Source: Erysipelotrichaceae bacterium
GTDB taxonomy: Bacteria; Bacillota_I; Bacilli_A; RFN20; CAG-826
Direction of reading: 5' to 3'
NCBI GenBank assembly: GCA_015059105.1
Contig: SVBB01000004.1
Location: forward strand, 87,602 to 151,601
DNA: 64,000 nt
The translations under genes were made by a program, and so were the position numbers. Below are positions 45,085 to 54,337 of the stretch, in pieces. Below the pieces are notes generated by a model. It worked only from the letters and a program-made list of their open reading frames with translations, had not been told where the DNA came from and made no database searches. Position 1 is the first letter of the stretch. The number at the start of each line of letters is the position of its first letter.

Positions 45085-45264
45085 TTTAATAAAGCATCAC
45101 TATGTTATCAACAAAAATTATATGTTGAATTAATAGAGAAACTTAAAGAAGTTCTTCATAAGAATATCGATATCCGCTTACATATTGATAATAATCAATC
45201 TTTGTTAGAGAATGTACTTATAAAAGGAATCAAGATATATGCAAAAAGAAATTATCGAAACTGA
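45085..45264 (+). pseudogene. Possible 3' remnant of a nucleotidyltransferase-like gene
   Basis: An open frame ending at 45264 encodes LYVELIEKLKEVLHKNIDIRL and LLENVLIKGIKIYAK in sequence, like the last part of small MNT-type nucleotidyltransferases. No start codon or ribosome binding site exists within it; upstream the frame runs through the structured RNA region on the other strand. It overlaps the acetyltransferase start by 26 bp. Confidence 0.3.
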
Positions 45265-45754
45265 ACGATTATTATTACGTAAATTCAAAAGAGATGATGC
45301 TTTTATGATGTATGTCAACTGGGCAAGCGACCCAGAAGTTACTAGATATCTCACCTTTTCTCCTCATGAAAATGTGGGAGTAACACAGATGATCATCGAT
45401 AAATGGATTGATGAATATCAAAAAGAAGAAACGGTGAGATATTGTATCACCATCAAAGGAAATGATGAACCAATCGGTTCTATTGATATCGTCAATATCT
45501 TTGATAACATTCCTGAAATTGGTTACTGTTTATCAAGAAAACATTGGAATAAGGGCTATATGAGCGAAGCTTGTAATGCCTTGGTCCACTACTTATTTGA
45601 ACTCGGTTATAAGAAAGTTTGTATATGCGCGAATGTAAACAACATTGGTAGCAATAGAGTCATTCAAAAATGCGGCCTAAAATTAACCAAACAATTTGAA
45701 AAAGAAATCAAAGGTCATACAGAACTCATCAATTGTTACATAATCGATAAATAA
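45239..45754 (+). CDS. GNAT-family N-acetyltransferase
   Basis: 171 residues of the RimJ/RimL branch: start IIETERLLLRKFKRDDAFMM, acetyl-CoA-binding region SRKHWNKGYMSEACNAL and the typical NIGSNRVIQKCGL. It may acetylate a protein N-terminus or a small molecule; the substrate is not evident. Confidence 0.88.
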   Translation: MQKEIIETERLLLRKFKRDDAFMMYVNWASDPEVTRYLTFSPHENVGVTQMIIDKWIDEYQKEETVRYCITIKGNDEPIGSIDIVNIFDNIPEIGYCLSRKHWNKGYMSEACNALVHYLFELGYKKVCICANVNNIGSNRVIQKCGLKLTKQFEKEIKGHTELINCYIIDK

Positions 45755-45820
45755 CTTCTTTAAAAAAGAAGAAGATTGTGCTTAAATTATTTCGTTAATA
45801 GAAAAGGAAGCCATTAATAT

Positions 45821-46339
45821 ATGAATCTTAAAGATGTTATTGCCATTAGAGAAGACTGGCCAAAACAAGGTATCTCTTTTAAAGACATCACCCCTATTTG
45901 TCAAAATCCAGAAGCTTTTAAACAAGCGATTAATGAATTGGTCGCTCCATTTTTGAACAAAGGAATTACTAAAGTGGTCTGTGCAGATGCTAGAGGCTTC
46001 ATCTTCGGTGGTCCAGTTGCTTTAGCTCTTAATGCAGGTATGGTTATCGCTAGAAAGCCAAACAAGCTTCCATATGTCGCGATGAGTGAAACTTATGACC
46101 TCGAATATGGCCACAACACTCTTGAGATTCCTGCTAATGCCTTAAATGAAAACGATGTCGTCTTAGTCGTCGATGACTTACTCGCAACAGGCGGATCTGC
46201 GAAAGCATTAACCAACATGATTCACCGTTCTGGTTCTAAATTATTCGGTTATGCCTTCTTAGTAGAATTAGCCGGATTAAAGGGAAGAAAAGTATTAGAC
46301 CAAGTTCCGGTCCATACGCTTGTACAATACGAATTCTAA
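45821..46339 (+). CDS. apt: Adenine phosphoribosyltransferase
   Basis: 172 residues. Starts with IREDWPKQGISFKDITPI, has ADARGFIFGGPVA and the PRPP motif VVLVVDDLLATGGSAKA. Salvages adenine to AMP. Ribosome binding site AAAGGAAG. Followed by a terminator. Confidence 0.95.
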   Translation: MNLKDVIAIREDWPKQGISFKDITPICQNPEAFKQAINELVAPFLNKGITKVVCADARGFIFGGPVALALNAGMVIARKPNKLPYVAMSETYDLEYGHNTLEIPANALNENDVVLVVDDLLATGGSAKALTNMIHRSGSKLFGYAFLVELAGLKGRKVLDQVPVHTLVQYEF

Positions 46340-46342
46340 AAG

Positions 46343-46366
46343 GAAGTTCAATGAACTTCTTTTTTA
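46343..46366 (+). terminator. Terminator after apt
   Basis: GAAGTTCA-A-TGAACTTC followed by TTTTTTATT. Confidence 0.8.
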
Positions 46367-46375
46367 TTGTTTAAA

Positions 46376-46399
46376 ACAACTTTGTTGCATATGCTACAA
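46376..46399 (+). repeat. 24-bp inverted repeat, left copy
   Basis: Exact reverse complement of 46880-46903, with the self-complementary core GCATATGC. It contains TACAA of the -10 box TACAAT (46395-46400) that lies 6 nt before the ATG at 46407. Confidence 0.85.
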
Positions 46400-46406
46400 T
46401 ATTGAT

Positions 46407-46874
46407 ATGACAAACCACGAACAAAAAATGTGTGAAGCGCAATCAGAGTTTTTTGAACTAAGTATTGATAATTTTTCTTGTAGTTCCGCATTATTTATTT
46501 CCCGTTTTATGAATAGCGATATCGCAAAAGAGTTAGACAATGTTGATGATTGTTATAATTTCATTTCGCCTAATAACCTTATTTATGTAATGAAAAATCA
46601 ATATGATTCTTTGACCACAACTAGTGGAAACAAATATCCACGTACGGTTTTAAAATGGATTGGTTATATTTATCGGGCCTGGACATTAATTAAAAAACGA
46701 TCATCGTCATCTATTTATAAAGATATTCCTGCAAATAAAATGGTTCCTCTTTATGATGCATTTCATACTTTATCAGTTGAAAATTGTGTTGATAGATTGG
46801 AAGAAATAGCAAATCAAGATAAACCAAAATATGACGACTATTATATATTCAAGCAAATAATGTTATCAAAATGA
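46407..46874 (+). CDS. Unknown protein framed by inverted repeats
   Basis: 155 residues from the ATG at 46407; an upstream in-frame ATG at 46320 is inside apt. Helical, no membrane segment. The pattern FISRFMNSDIAKELD, then WIGYIYRAWTLI and PLYDAFHTLS looks like a conserved small-protein family that I recall from Firmicutes without a known role, sometimes near toxin-antitoxin genes; I am not sure of this. No ribosome binding site; predicted leaderless. Confidence 0.65.
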   Translation: MTNHEQKMCEAQSEFFELSIDNFSCSSALFISRFMNSDIAKELDNVDDCYNFISPNNLIYVMKNQYDSLTTTSGNKYPRTVLKWIGYIYRAWTLIKKRSSSSIYKDIPANKMVPLYDAFHTLSVENCVDRLEEIANQDKPKYDDYYIFKQIMLSK

Positions 46875-46879
46875 TGACT

Positions 46880-46903
46880 TTGTAGCATATGCAACAAAGT
46901 TGT
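46880..46903 (-). repeat. 24-bp inverted repeat, right copy
   Basis: Starts 5 bp after the stop of the gene at 46407 and ends one base before the ispD stop codon. Perfect partner of 46376-46399. Confidence 0.85.
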
Positions 46904-46904
46904 A

Positions 46905-47591
46905 TTATTTTTGTTCTTTAATAAATCTTTCTAAATCTTCTTGTCTAGTGATTTTGTAGTTCTTTTCTTCACCGTCGACAATGACATATTGGTAGTTTTT
47001 AGCAATCGCTAAAGAGATATCATCAGTGAATGGATATGGATCATATTCATCCGCTTTGCTATAAATATCTTTAAGAACACTTAATCTAAAAGATTGCGGC
47101 GTCTGCGCGCGATATTTTTTGTTATGAAGAAGATGGATAGTATCCACTCTTTCAAATGGATTATAATCAATCGGAACTTCTATCGCAGTTAGGGCACATG
47201 GTTCAATATTTAAAGCCGTGATATTATCATTGATAATCTTAGCAGAGATATTTGGCCTCACTCCGTCGTGAATCAATATCTTATCATCTAAAGAATAAAT
47301 TTTTCCTTGAAGGAAATAAACAGCATTTTTAACTGATAAATATCTTTCTTTTCCACCACTGATGACTTCAATTGGTTTTTTGATATAACCATATTTCTTT
47401 AAATCAGCTTTTACTGATTCAACATATTCTTCGTTAGTTACTAAAAGTAATCTATCGATTTTTGGATTGGTATAGAAAGCGTGAACACTATATAAATATA
47501 GAGGTCTATTATTTACCATCAAAAACTGTTTAGGTGCATCTATACCCATTCTATTACCCTTACCAGAAAGCAATATCACTGCAATAATCAT
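46905..47591 (-). CDS. ispD: 2-C-methyl-D-erythritol 4-phosphate cytidylyltransferase
   Basis: 228 residues. The nucleotide-binding start VILLSGKGNRMG, then APKQFL, IHDGVRPNI and RAQTPQSFR. The same fold serves TarI (ribitol phosphate), which cannot be ruled out; the presence of dxs favours IspD. The ATG follows TATTAT by 7 nt (extended TG-G-TATTAT) without a ribosome binding site. Confidence 0.8.
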   Translation of the reverse strand: MIIAVILLSGKGNRMGIDAPKQFLMVNNRPLYLYSVHAFYTNPKIDRLLLVTNEEYVESVKADLKKYGYIKKPIEVISGGKERYLSVKNAVYFLQGKIYSLDDKILIHDGVRPNISAKIINDNITALNIEPCALTAIEVPIDYNPFERVDTIHLLHNKKYRAQTPQSFRLSVLKDIYSKADEYDPYPFTDDISLAIAKNYQYVIVDGEEKNYKITRQEDLERFIKEQK

Positions 47592-47604
47592 ATAAATAAT
47601 AATA
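47592..47604 (-). promoter_or_regulatory. ispD promoter, near-leaderless geometry
   Basis: Minus strand TG-G-TATTAT (hexamer 47599-47604), then 7 nt, then the ATG. Confidence 0.45.
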
Positions 47605-47627
47605 CCACATATTACATTAAAATGTAC

Positions 47628-47658
47628 CCATAAAGAAAAGGACCTCCGAAGAGATCCT
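47628..47658 (-). terminator. Terminator after the large lipoprotein
   Basis: AGGATCTC-TTCG-GAGGTCCT (one mismatch) followed by TTTTCTTTA on the minus strand. Confidence 0.75.
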
Positions 47659-47678
47659 AGTCTTATAGCTTTTAGTTT

Positions 47679-50600
47679 CTACTCAGTGTAATAAGCAATA
47701 TAGTTTTGACCATCAGGATTATCTGTATCTGGATTATTCAAATCTTTCCAGTTTTTCCAAAATTCATTACTTGGGTTTGTGCCAAATATCACAAATTTAA
47801 ATTCTACTTTCTCACCCAATGGAACGTTATCAATAGTAACGGACCATGTTTGAGTTGCTTCATCATAAGTCATTTTATATGGATTAATATCAGCTTCGTT
47901 TTGCGCCCAATTGTTGAAAGTTCCAGAAACAAATACGCCACCATTTTGCTCAACAATGTAATCCGGTCTTGCCCATTCAATTTCAAATTCTACGCTTCCA
48001 GTTAATTTATTTCCAGAAACACGCCATTCAAAATCTTCACCAGATGTATATGTTAAAATTGCATCTCCATTTTCAACAGCGACATAAGTTGGTGTTTGGA
48101 CATCTTTGTTAGCCCAATCCTTTCCATATTCAGATTCGCCAGCCTTTAATCTCACAATGATGAATGAAGAGCCTTCTTCTACTTTAAATGTAGTAGCATC
48201 GTTAGCTAGATCATAATCCGCTACTCCGTGAGCGCCACCCCAAGAATGGATTTTAAGATTATGATCTTTTTTAGCAAAACCGCCTAAACTGATTGAGTAT
48301 GTGGAATATACTGTGTCAGGAATTTCTGCATATTCTTCAACATTAACTTTAGTTAAATTTTCGTAAATATAGAAGTTGTATGCACCATCTTTGCCTGCTT
48401 TTAATGCTATATTTCCATTTTCATTAATTTCAAAGTTACTAGCAGCGCCTCCTCCAGTGATAGTCTTGATGTAGTTATCACCAGTTAGATGAATAACAAA
48501 TTCATCGCCTTCTTGAAGAGTGACATTTGTAGCCATCAATTCACCTGCGTGTTCTGGGTTTTCGCTTAACCCGATAGCTCTCCATGAACCACCATTACCT
48601 AACCAAATAACTTCATCTGGGACATATGTTGATTCTTCTATCGAAACAGACATTACGTTATTGTCGTATGTGAATGTGAATTGGTATGTTCCTTGGGCTT
48701 TAACACGGAATACACCTTGCTGGCCAGAAACTTCTTCAATTAAGTCAGCACCAGTAGTTGCTTGTGGTGTTAATAATTGACCTTCTATAAAATATACGGA
48801 TAAATTCATTCCACTGCCAAATGTACCTTCAATAATGTAAGTTGGTTTATTATCTACTAGAGAAGCATCCAATGTAGCCACATCCTCGTGAAGCACATCT
48901 TCGTATTCATATTCGGCTTTTATGTATAATTCATCAGCAACTCTTTCTTTGATAGTAACAATTCCATCTACAGTTGCTTTGACAAAAATGTTATAAACAC
49001 CGGATTTACCTTCTTTGACTTTGAAGTTATGGTCGTCATCTTTGTTGTCTTCGAAGTTGGCATAGGCACCTTCTTCAGCAATATTATCATAATGTTTCCA
49101 GATGCCATCTGGATTTGTAGTGTCTTTTGGAGCGGCTAGTAAGTAGAATACATCGCCTTCTTCTAATGAAACATTTCTAGCGACATAGTTGCCAAAGACC
49201 AATTGATCGGCCACTAACTCAACATATTGCATTTTGTTCCAATCACCATTTTTGGCAACAGCAACATATCTTTCTGGTAATGCACTTTCACTTTCTTTAA
49301 TCAAAAGATCGCAACCTGGAGTGTCCCAATCATAATCTATATCGGCATCCAATGTTTGATTCCAAACGCCACTTGAAGGCCAGCTAGTTGGAGTTTGAGT
49401 GACAACTGTAGGATCGCATCTTAATAGTAAGATTTTTTGCGGTCTTGCAGCGCCAAGATCAATTTCTATCTCATAATAATTGTCGTTCACATCCCCACCT
49501 TTTAGAGTTATTGATTTGACTTCAAGGAATTGAATATTTTTGGCTACTTCGTCAACTACATCCCAGACTTGAGCATAAGTGACCGCGTTATTACTTGTCC
49601 ACCATGAAACATTTTCGCCTTCCTTTTTTAAGTAACATTTAATGGTTAATAAATCTTCAGGATTTTTTGGTTCTGTAACCCATACTTCTTGTGGATTCTT
49701 ATTATTGATATAGAATGTATGTTCACCAGCTTTAGCAATTGTAAAAGTTTTAACAGAAGAGTTATCACCAAATTGTAATTGAGTTTCTTCATCAAATATG
49801 GTGATTACCTTGCCAATATCACTATCAGCAAAAGTTATAACGTATTTCCCGTTATTTTGTTCATCGTCTTGCTCAACGATATTCTTTGTGTTTGGAATTA
49901 CCTCATCGTTAGCTTTAAAAACATATTCTTTCGCAACAACAGGAGTGTATTCACCAATCCAAATCGACTTGCCTTCATATTCTCCTTCGGATTCAGGTGT
50001 AACTTTGACATAAATGTCAAATTCACCAGCCTGTGTTACTTCGATATATCCATTTTCAGTGTTTTCTTTGAAGTGACTTTGTGCATACTCTGACAATTTG
50101 AGATCGCTATAATCCTTAATTGTCCCATCCATATTAAAGTAAATCAAATCGCCAACTTCTAAACTGTATCCTAAAAGAGTATATTCGTTAGCATCTTTTG
50201 CTTTCATTGGTACTTGTGCAACGCCACTAGTATCTACGTGGACCATCGTATACTCTTTAACGACTTCATTTTTGTCAAAAACATAGATTGGCGTAATAGC
50301 ATTACCTTCTATAGTAAGCTCTCGATCAGTGATTGTGTCTTCCCAAGTGTTTTCACCATACATAAATTTAAATTTAATGGAACCGGAAGGTATAGAGAAT
50401 TGGCCTACGTAAATATGCTCATTTGGATCGAGTTCATTGAGTACATATTCATCATTTGGATCTTTCCAGTTATTAAAGCTACCTAGAACACGCAAATCTT
50501 CAACTTCACTAGAAAGCTTTACTCTAAATGTAACATTGCATAAAACAGGTGTTTCAGTGACCGATAAAATCATTTTTCCGCATTGAAGTGCAAAAGTTAA

Positions 50601-51872
50601 GTCAACTTTATCCTCTGCGCCTTCTTTGACGGTTAATGTAGCATTATCGAAATCAACAGTAAAATACTGTTCAGCTGTTTTATCTTCATCAAGTTCAAAA
50701 ATTACTTTGCTTCCATCTTTCCATTTGAACGCCATTGATAGATCTTCGGGAGCTTCAGATAGATCAAGATCGCTAGCGTAATATTTATATCCACCGCCAA
50801 TTAAATAGCCGAAATCTAAATCAAATGCCATTCCGCCATCAACTGGACCATATTGAAGTGGATTTAATAACTCTTCACTATCTTGATTAACGTTGATTGA
50901 ACTCCAAATTCCATTATCAGTGGTATCAATTTCAATGCGATAATTACCAGGAATTATAGTTTGTAGATTGTAATCTTTATCACCATAAAGATAGCCTTTA
51001 TAAATAGCGCTTTTTGCTTCTTCGCTATTTTTATAATAGCCTTTGTAATCTGGTTCACTATCGGTTCCAGCATTGTATGGCCACCAAGTCTCAGTACCAT
51101 CTTCGCTTACTTGGCAAATCTTAAATTCATCACCTTGAACAGCATCATAGTTGATGTAATACTTGCTTGAATCTTCACCAGTTCCTTGAGCCAATTTATA
51201 ATCTGGATCAATAGACCAGTTACTGCCAATATTATTACCTCTGAGATAATATCCTGGTTCAGCTCTAGGAATATCTCCACCACCAGAGATCCAATAGGAC
51301 CAATCTGTGCCATCGAGTTTGAGATAAACACCAACACTGCCAGATGCTCTAATCTTATAATCGTTGCCATCTTTTACGACGTTGTTATAAGTAAATCCTG
51401 GTTCATCATCAGGACTTGGAGCAACCGCGAATGATTGATACTCGTTGTTTTGATATTTTTTAAACGTAATGATTTCACCTGCCGCGACAGTCTTAGAAAC
51501 ATTCGCGCCAAAATAATATTCTTTCGTGTGTAATGTTTGACCTTCGTTGAGGATTAAATCATATTTCGCGTTACCAATTTCAATTTGGTAATCTGCTTTG
51601 AACTCAACTTGTTCGCTGGAAGAACTTTCTTCTCCACCTCCAGATGAACTTTCTTCACTACCAGATGAACTTTCTTCTGGATTAAGGGAAGATGATTCTT
51701 CTGGGGCCAAAGAACTCGAACTAGCCGGAACAGGTGCAGGCTCTGTGGATGATGTGCCAGGAGCTGGTTCAGTACTAGATGTATCTGGTGTAACAGTGCC
51801 TCCTGAACATGCAGAAAGAATCATTGCAGACAACGCAAAAACGCTTAAAAATAGTTTTTTCGTATTTTTCAT
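47679..51872 (-). CDS. Giant multidomain starch-binding-like lipoprotein
   Basis: 1397 residues. Lipoprotein signal with lipobox LSAC, then an SSS/EES-rich linker (about 25-90). The rest is a chain of beta domains. Two contain the carbohydrate-binding CBM20/48-like pattern VLGSFNNWKDPND (about 450) and VSGTFNNWAQNEAD (about 1320). Others repeat a unit of the type YLRGNNIGSNW / YVAVAKNGDW / WLGNGGSW with GxYNIFVK-like endings, as in surface amylopullulanases and SusE-type proteins. No glycosidase active site was seen. Probably holds starch or glycogen at the cell surface. Confidence 0.75.
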   Translation of the reverse strand: MKNTKKLFLSVFALSAMILSACSGGTVTPDTSSTEPAPGTSSTEPAPVPASSSSLAPEESSSLNPEESSSGSEESSSGGGEESSSSEQVEFKADYQIEIGNAKYDLILNEGQTLHTKEYYFGANVSKTVAAGEIITFKKYQNNEYQSFAVAPSPDDEPGFTYNNVVKDGNDYKIRASGSVGVYLKLDGTDWSYWISGGGDIPRAEPGYYLRGNNIGSNWSIDPDYKLAQGTGEDSSKYYINYDAVQGDEFKICQVSEDGTETWWPYNAGTDSEPDYKGYYKNSEEAKSAIYKGYLYGDKDYNLQTIIPGNYRIEIDTTDNGIWSSINVNQDSEELLNPLQYGPVDGGMAFDLDFGYLIGGGYKYYASDLDLSEAPEDLSMAFKWKDGSKVIFELDEDKTAEQYFTVDFDNATLTVKEGAEDKVDLTFALQCGKMILSVTETPVLCNVTFRVKLSSEVEDLRVLGSFNNWKDPNDEYVLNELDPNEHIYVGQFSIPSGSIKFKFMYGENTWEDTITDRELTIEGNAITPIYVFDKNEVVKEYTMVHVDTSGVAQVPMKAKDANEYTLLGYSLEVGDLIYFNMDGTIKDYSDLKLSEYAQSHFKENTENGYIEVTQAGEFDIYVKVTPESEGEYEGKSIWIGEYTPVVAKEYVFKANDEVIPNTKNIVEQDDEQNNGKYVITFADSDIGKVITIFDEETQLQFGDNSSVKTFTIAKAGEHTFYINNKNPQEVWVTEPKNPEDLLTIKCYLKKEGENVSWWTSNNAVTYAQVWDVVDEVAKNIQFLEVKSITLKGGDVNDNYYEIEIDLGAARPQKILLLRCDPTVVTQTPTSWPSSGVWNQTLDADIDYDWDTPGCDLLIKESESALPERYVAVAKNGDWNKMQYVELVADQLVFGNYVARNVSLEEGDVFYLLAAPKDTTNPDGIWKHYDNIAEEGAYANFEDNKDDDHNFKVKEGKSGVYNIFVKATVDGIVTIKERVADELYIKAEYEYEDVLHEDVATLDASLVDNKPTYIIEGTFGSGMNLSVYFIEGQLLTPQATTGADLIEEVSGQQGVFRVKAQGTYQFTFTYDNNVMSVSIEESTYVPDEVIWLGNGGSWRAIGLSENPEHAGELMATNVTLQEGDEFVIHLTGDNYIKTITGGGAASNFEINENGNIALKAGKDGAYNFYIYENLTKVNVEEYAEIPDTVYSTYSISLGGFAKKDHNLKIHSWGGAHGVADYDLANDATTFKVEEGSSFIIVRLKAGESEYGKDWANKDVQTPTYVAVENGDAILTYTSGEDFEWRVSGNKLTGSVEFEIEWARPDYIVEQNGGVFVSGTFNNWAQNEADINPYKMTYDEATQTWSVTIDNVPLGEKVEFKFVIFGTNPSNEFWKNWKDLNNPDTDNPDGQNYIAYYTE

Positions 51873-51896
51873 ACATATTTCTCCTTTATGTAAATA

Positions 51897-51925
51897 ATTT
51901 TAAGACCTATGCGTGCATATGTAAA
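51897..51925 (-). promoter_or_regulatory. Promoter of the large lipoprotein
   Basis: TTTACA (51920-51925), 17-bp spacer, TAAAAT (51897-51902); followed by AAGGAGA before the ATG at 51872. Confidence 0.6.
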
Positions 51926-52021
51926 CATATTTTTTATAGAATGGTTAATAGTAGAAAAACATTTTTTTCTTCTTACAAAAGATTTATTGTTTTCTTTCTT
52001 TAATTTGAAATACTTATAAAG

Positions 52022-52033
52022 TATAGTTAATTT
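52022..52033 (+). promoter_or_regulatory. Glycosyltransferase promoter, leaderless geometry
   Basis: TATAGT (52022-52027), then TAATTT, then the ATG at 52034. No ribosome binding site. Confidence 0.5.
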
Positions 52034-52741
52034 ATGTTATCAATTATTATCCCATGTTATAACGAAGGTAATGCGATTAAAGACAATATCAATAATCGTG
52101 TTATTCCTTATCTCAAATATAAAAACATCAAATACGAACTCATACTCGTCAATGATGGCTCAAAAGACAATACATTAGATGAAATGATGGCAATCCCAGG
52201 AGTGAATGTTGTATCATACACTCCAAATAGAGGGAAAGGATATGCGGTTAAACAGGGTTTAATCGAAGCCAAAGGCGATTATATCTTATTCATGGACGCC
52301 GATTTATCAACTGATTTAAAAGCCATTGAAGATGTCATACAGTTCCAAAAAGATTATGATATCATCATCGGTTCCCGTCACCATAAAGCCTCTGTCATCG
52401 TAAAAAAACAACCTTTCATTAGAAGGTTTATCGGAAAAGGATGTCGCTTATTAGTCAATATGAAGTTCCACTTCCACTTCACCGATACCCAATGTGGTTT
52501 TAAAGCGATGAATAAAGAGATGGCTAAAATATTAATTGAAAAACAACAGATTGATAATTTCGCTTTCGATGTCGAATATCTATATATCGCTAAACTAAAT
52601 AAAAAGAGGATTAAGGAAATACCAGTCGTCTGGGAAAATGACCGTTCATCCACTGTTTCCCCATTACAAAGTTCAATCAAGTTCTTCAAGGACTTAAAAA
52701 TAATCAAAAAGAATAAGGAGAAATATTATGTCAAAAGCTGA
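52034..52741 (+). CDS. Family 2 glycosyltransferase (polyprenyl-phosphate sugar type)
   Basis: 235 residues. Starts LSIIIPCYNEGNAI, with VNDGSKDNT, the metal-binding DADLSTD and TDTQCGFKAMN, the pattern of dolichyl/undecaprenyl-phosphate glucosyl- or mannosyltransferases. No C-terminal membrane segments, so membrane contact is peripheral. Overlaps thyA by 14 bp and seems to head the thyA-dfrA transcript. Confidence 0.88.
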   Translation: MLSIIIPCYNEGNAIKDNINNRVIPYLKYKNIKYELILVNDGSKDNTLDEMMAIPGVNVVSYTPNRGKGYAVKQGLIEAKGDYILFMDADLSTDLKAIEDVIQFQKDYDIIIGSRHHKASVIVKKQPFIRRFIGKGCRLLVNMKFHFHFTDTQCGFKAMNKEMAKILIEKQQIDNFAFDVEYLYIAKLNKKRIKEIPVVWENDRSSTVSPLQSSIKFFKDLKIIKKNKEKYYVKS

Positions 52742-53570
52742 TCAAATCTTCGTTCAAAACATGAAAGATATCTTAGAAAATGGTTTCTGGGATACCGATT
52801 TACCTGTTAGACCTGTCTGGATCAATGAAGACGGGAGCAAAACTCCAGCCCATACAGTGAAAAAATTCTGCATTGTCAATAGATATAATCTACAAGAAGA
52901 ATTACCAATTCTAACCATTAGAAAAACAGCGTTCAAATCCTGTTTAGATGAACTTCTTTGGATTTGGCAAAAGAAATCAAATAATATCCACGACCTCAAT
53001 TCCCATGTTTGGGACGAATGGGCGGATGAAACTGGCTCCATTGGTAAAGCATATGGCTATCAACTCGCGAAGAAATCAATCTATCCAGAAGGTGAATTCG
53101 ACCAAGTAGATAGAGTCTTATATGATTTGAAACACAATCCACAGTCAAGACGCATCATGACCAATATCTATAATTTTGAAGACCTCCATGAAATGCATTT
53201 ATATCCATGTGCCTATTCCATGACATTTAATGTCACTGGTGACACATTAAACGGCATTTTAAATCAAAGAAGCAATGATATGCTCACCGCGAATAACTGG
53301 AATGTCCTCCAATATGCATTATTATTAATGATGTTTGCTCAAGTATCTGGATTAAAAGCTGGTGAACTCGTCCACGTCATCGCTGATGCACATATTTATG
53401 ATAGACATGTTGATATGGTTAAAGAAATCATTAATAAGCCACAACATCCTGCTCCAAAACTTAAAATCAATCCAAATGTTAAAAATTTCTATGACTTCAC
53501 AGTCGATGATTTTGAATTAATCGATTACGAGTTTGAAAAACTCGGCAAAAAGATTCCGGTCGCTGTCTAA
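52728..53570 (+). CDS. thyA: Thymidylate synthase
   Basis: 280 residues. Active-site Cys in LYPCAYSMTFNV (usual PCH), nucleotide-binding NQRSNDMLTANNWN and HVIADAHIYDRH. Methylates dUMP using methylene-tetrahydrofolate, giving dihydrofolate for the next gene. Ribosome binding site AAGGAGA within the glycosyltransferase gene. Confidence 0.95.
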   Translation: MSKADQIFVQNMKDILENGFWDTDLPVRPVWINEDGSKTPAHTVKKFCIVNRYNLQEELPILTIRKTAFKSCLDELLWIWQKKSNNIHDLNSHVWDEWADETGSIGKAYGYQLAKKSIYPEGEFDQVDRVLYDLKHNPQSRRIMTNIYNFEDLHEMHLYPCAYSMTFNVTGDTLNGILNQRSNDMLTANNWNVLQYALLLMMFAQVSGLKAGELVHVIADAHIYDRHVDMVKEIINKPQHPAPKLKINPNVKNFYDFTVDDFELIDYEFEKLGKKIPVAV

Positions 53571-53572
53571 TT

Positions 53573-54082
53573 ATGATTATCACTATTCTTAACGCTGATA
53601 GAAACTTTGGGATTGGGAAAAGAAATGGATTATTATTTTCCCTTCCTTTAGATATGAAATATTTTAGAGAAACAACTAAAGGCCATGTTGTCTGCATGGG
53701 GGAAAATACATTAATATCCTTCCCAGGTAGCAAACCTCTGAAAAATAGAACTAATATCGTTTTATCACAAGATCCTTCTCATAATTATGAAGGGGTTATT
53801 AACGTCCACTCCTTTGAAGAATTCTTAAAAACCATAAAAGAATATTCACTAAAAGAAGATGTTTATATCATTGGAGGAGCATCCATATATAGGCAAACAC
53901 TTCCATATGTTGATCAAGTATTATTAACAAAGGTCGATGCCGATGGAGGCGCGGAAGTCTTCTTCCCTAATTTAGATACTAATCCAGATTTTGAATGCGT
54001 GGACGAAGGCACTCCAATGATGGACGGAGATATATCGATTAGATTCACTAAATACGTCAATCATAATAAACAAGAAATCTAA
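53573..54082 (+). CDS. dfrA: Dihydrofolate reductase
   Basis: 169 residues. N-terminal NADRNFGIGKRNGLLF, DMKYFRETTKGHVVCMGENTL region and IIGGASIYRQTL. Reduces dihydrofolate made by ThyA; the two genes are 2 bp apart. The usual Trp after GKNN is replaced by Leu, a modest departure. Confidence 0.93.
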   Translation: MIITILNADRNFGIGKRNGLLFSLPLDMKYFRETTKGHVVCMGENTLISFPGSKPLKNRTNIVLSQDPSHNYEGVINVHSFEEFLKTIKEYSLKEDVYIIGGASIYRQTLPYVDQVLLTKVDADGGAEVFFPNLDTNPDFECVDEGTPMMDGDISIRFTKYVNHNKQEI

Positions 54083-54084
54083 AC

Positions 54085-54333
54085 ATGAACCGCAAAGCAT
54101 TTATAGAAGGAATTAGTAATAACTATAAATACGACTTTGGAGAAGATTATAATCTCATCACTGAAATTATGAAGCTTCCAGAGTTTGAAGGTGTTAGCAC
54201 GATTACCTATTCCGTTAAAATGGATGGAAAACGATTAAAACAGTTCATAAAAGAAAAAGCTCCATACCATATAAAAATCACTAAATATATCGATGATGAT
54301 AAGATGTATGAGCTAAATGCTTGGGACTATTAG
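54085..54333 (+). CDS. Small protein of unknown function after dfrA
   Basis: 82 residues, starts 2 bp after dfrA stops, no ribosome binding site, so probably coupled. Sequence MNRKAFIEGISNNYKYDF and ELNAWDY at the end. No family recognised. A terminator follows. Confidence 0.65.
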   Translation: MNRKAFIEGISNNYKYDFGEDYNLITEIMKLPEFEGVSTITYSVKMDGKRLKQFIKEKAPYHIKITKYIDDDKMYELNAWDY

Positions 54334-54337
54334 TAAG

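Noticed and set aside
46320..46406. Upstream in-frame start for the cassette gene
   Set aside because: It lies inside apt and its terminator; the ATG at 46407 fits the promoter spacing.
47706..51434. Open frames on the plus strand opposite the large lipoprotein
   Set aside because: Low-complexity shadows of the lipoprotein codons without ribosome binding sites or recognisable domains.
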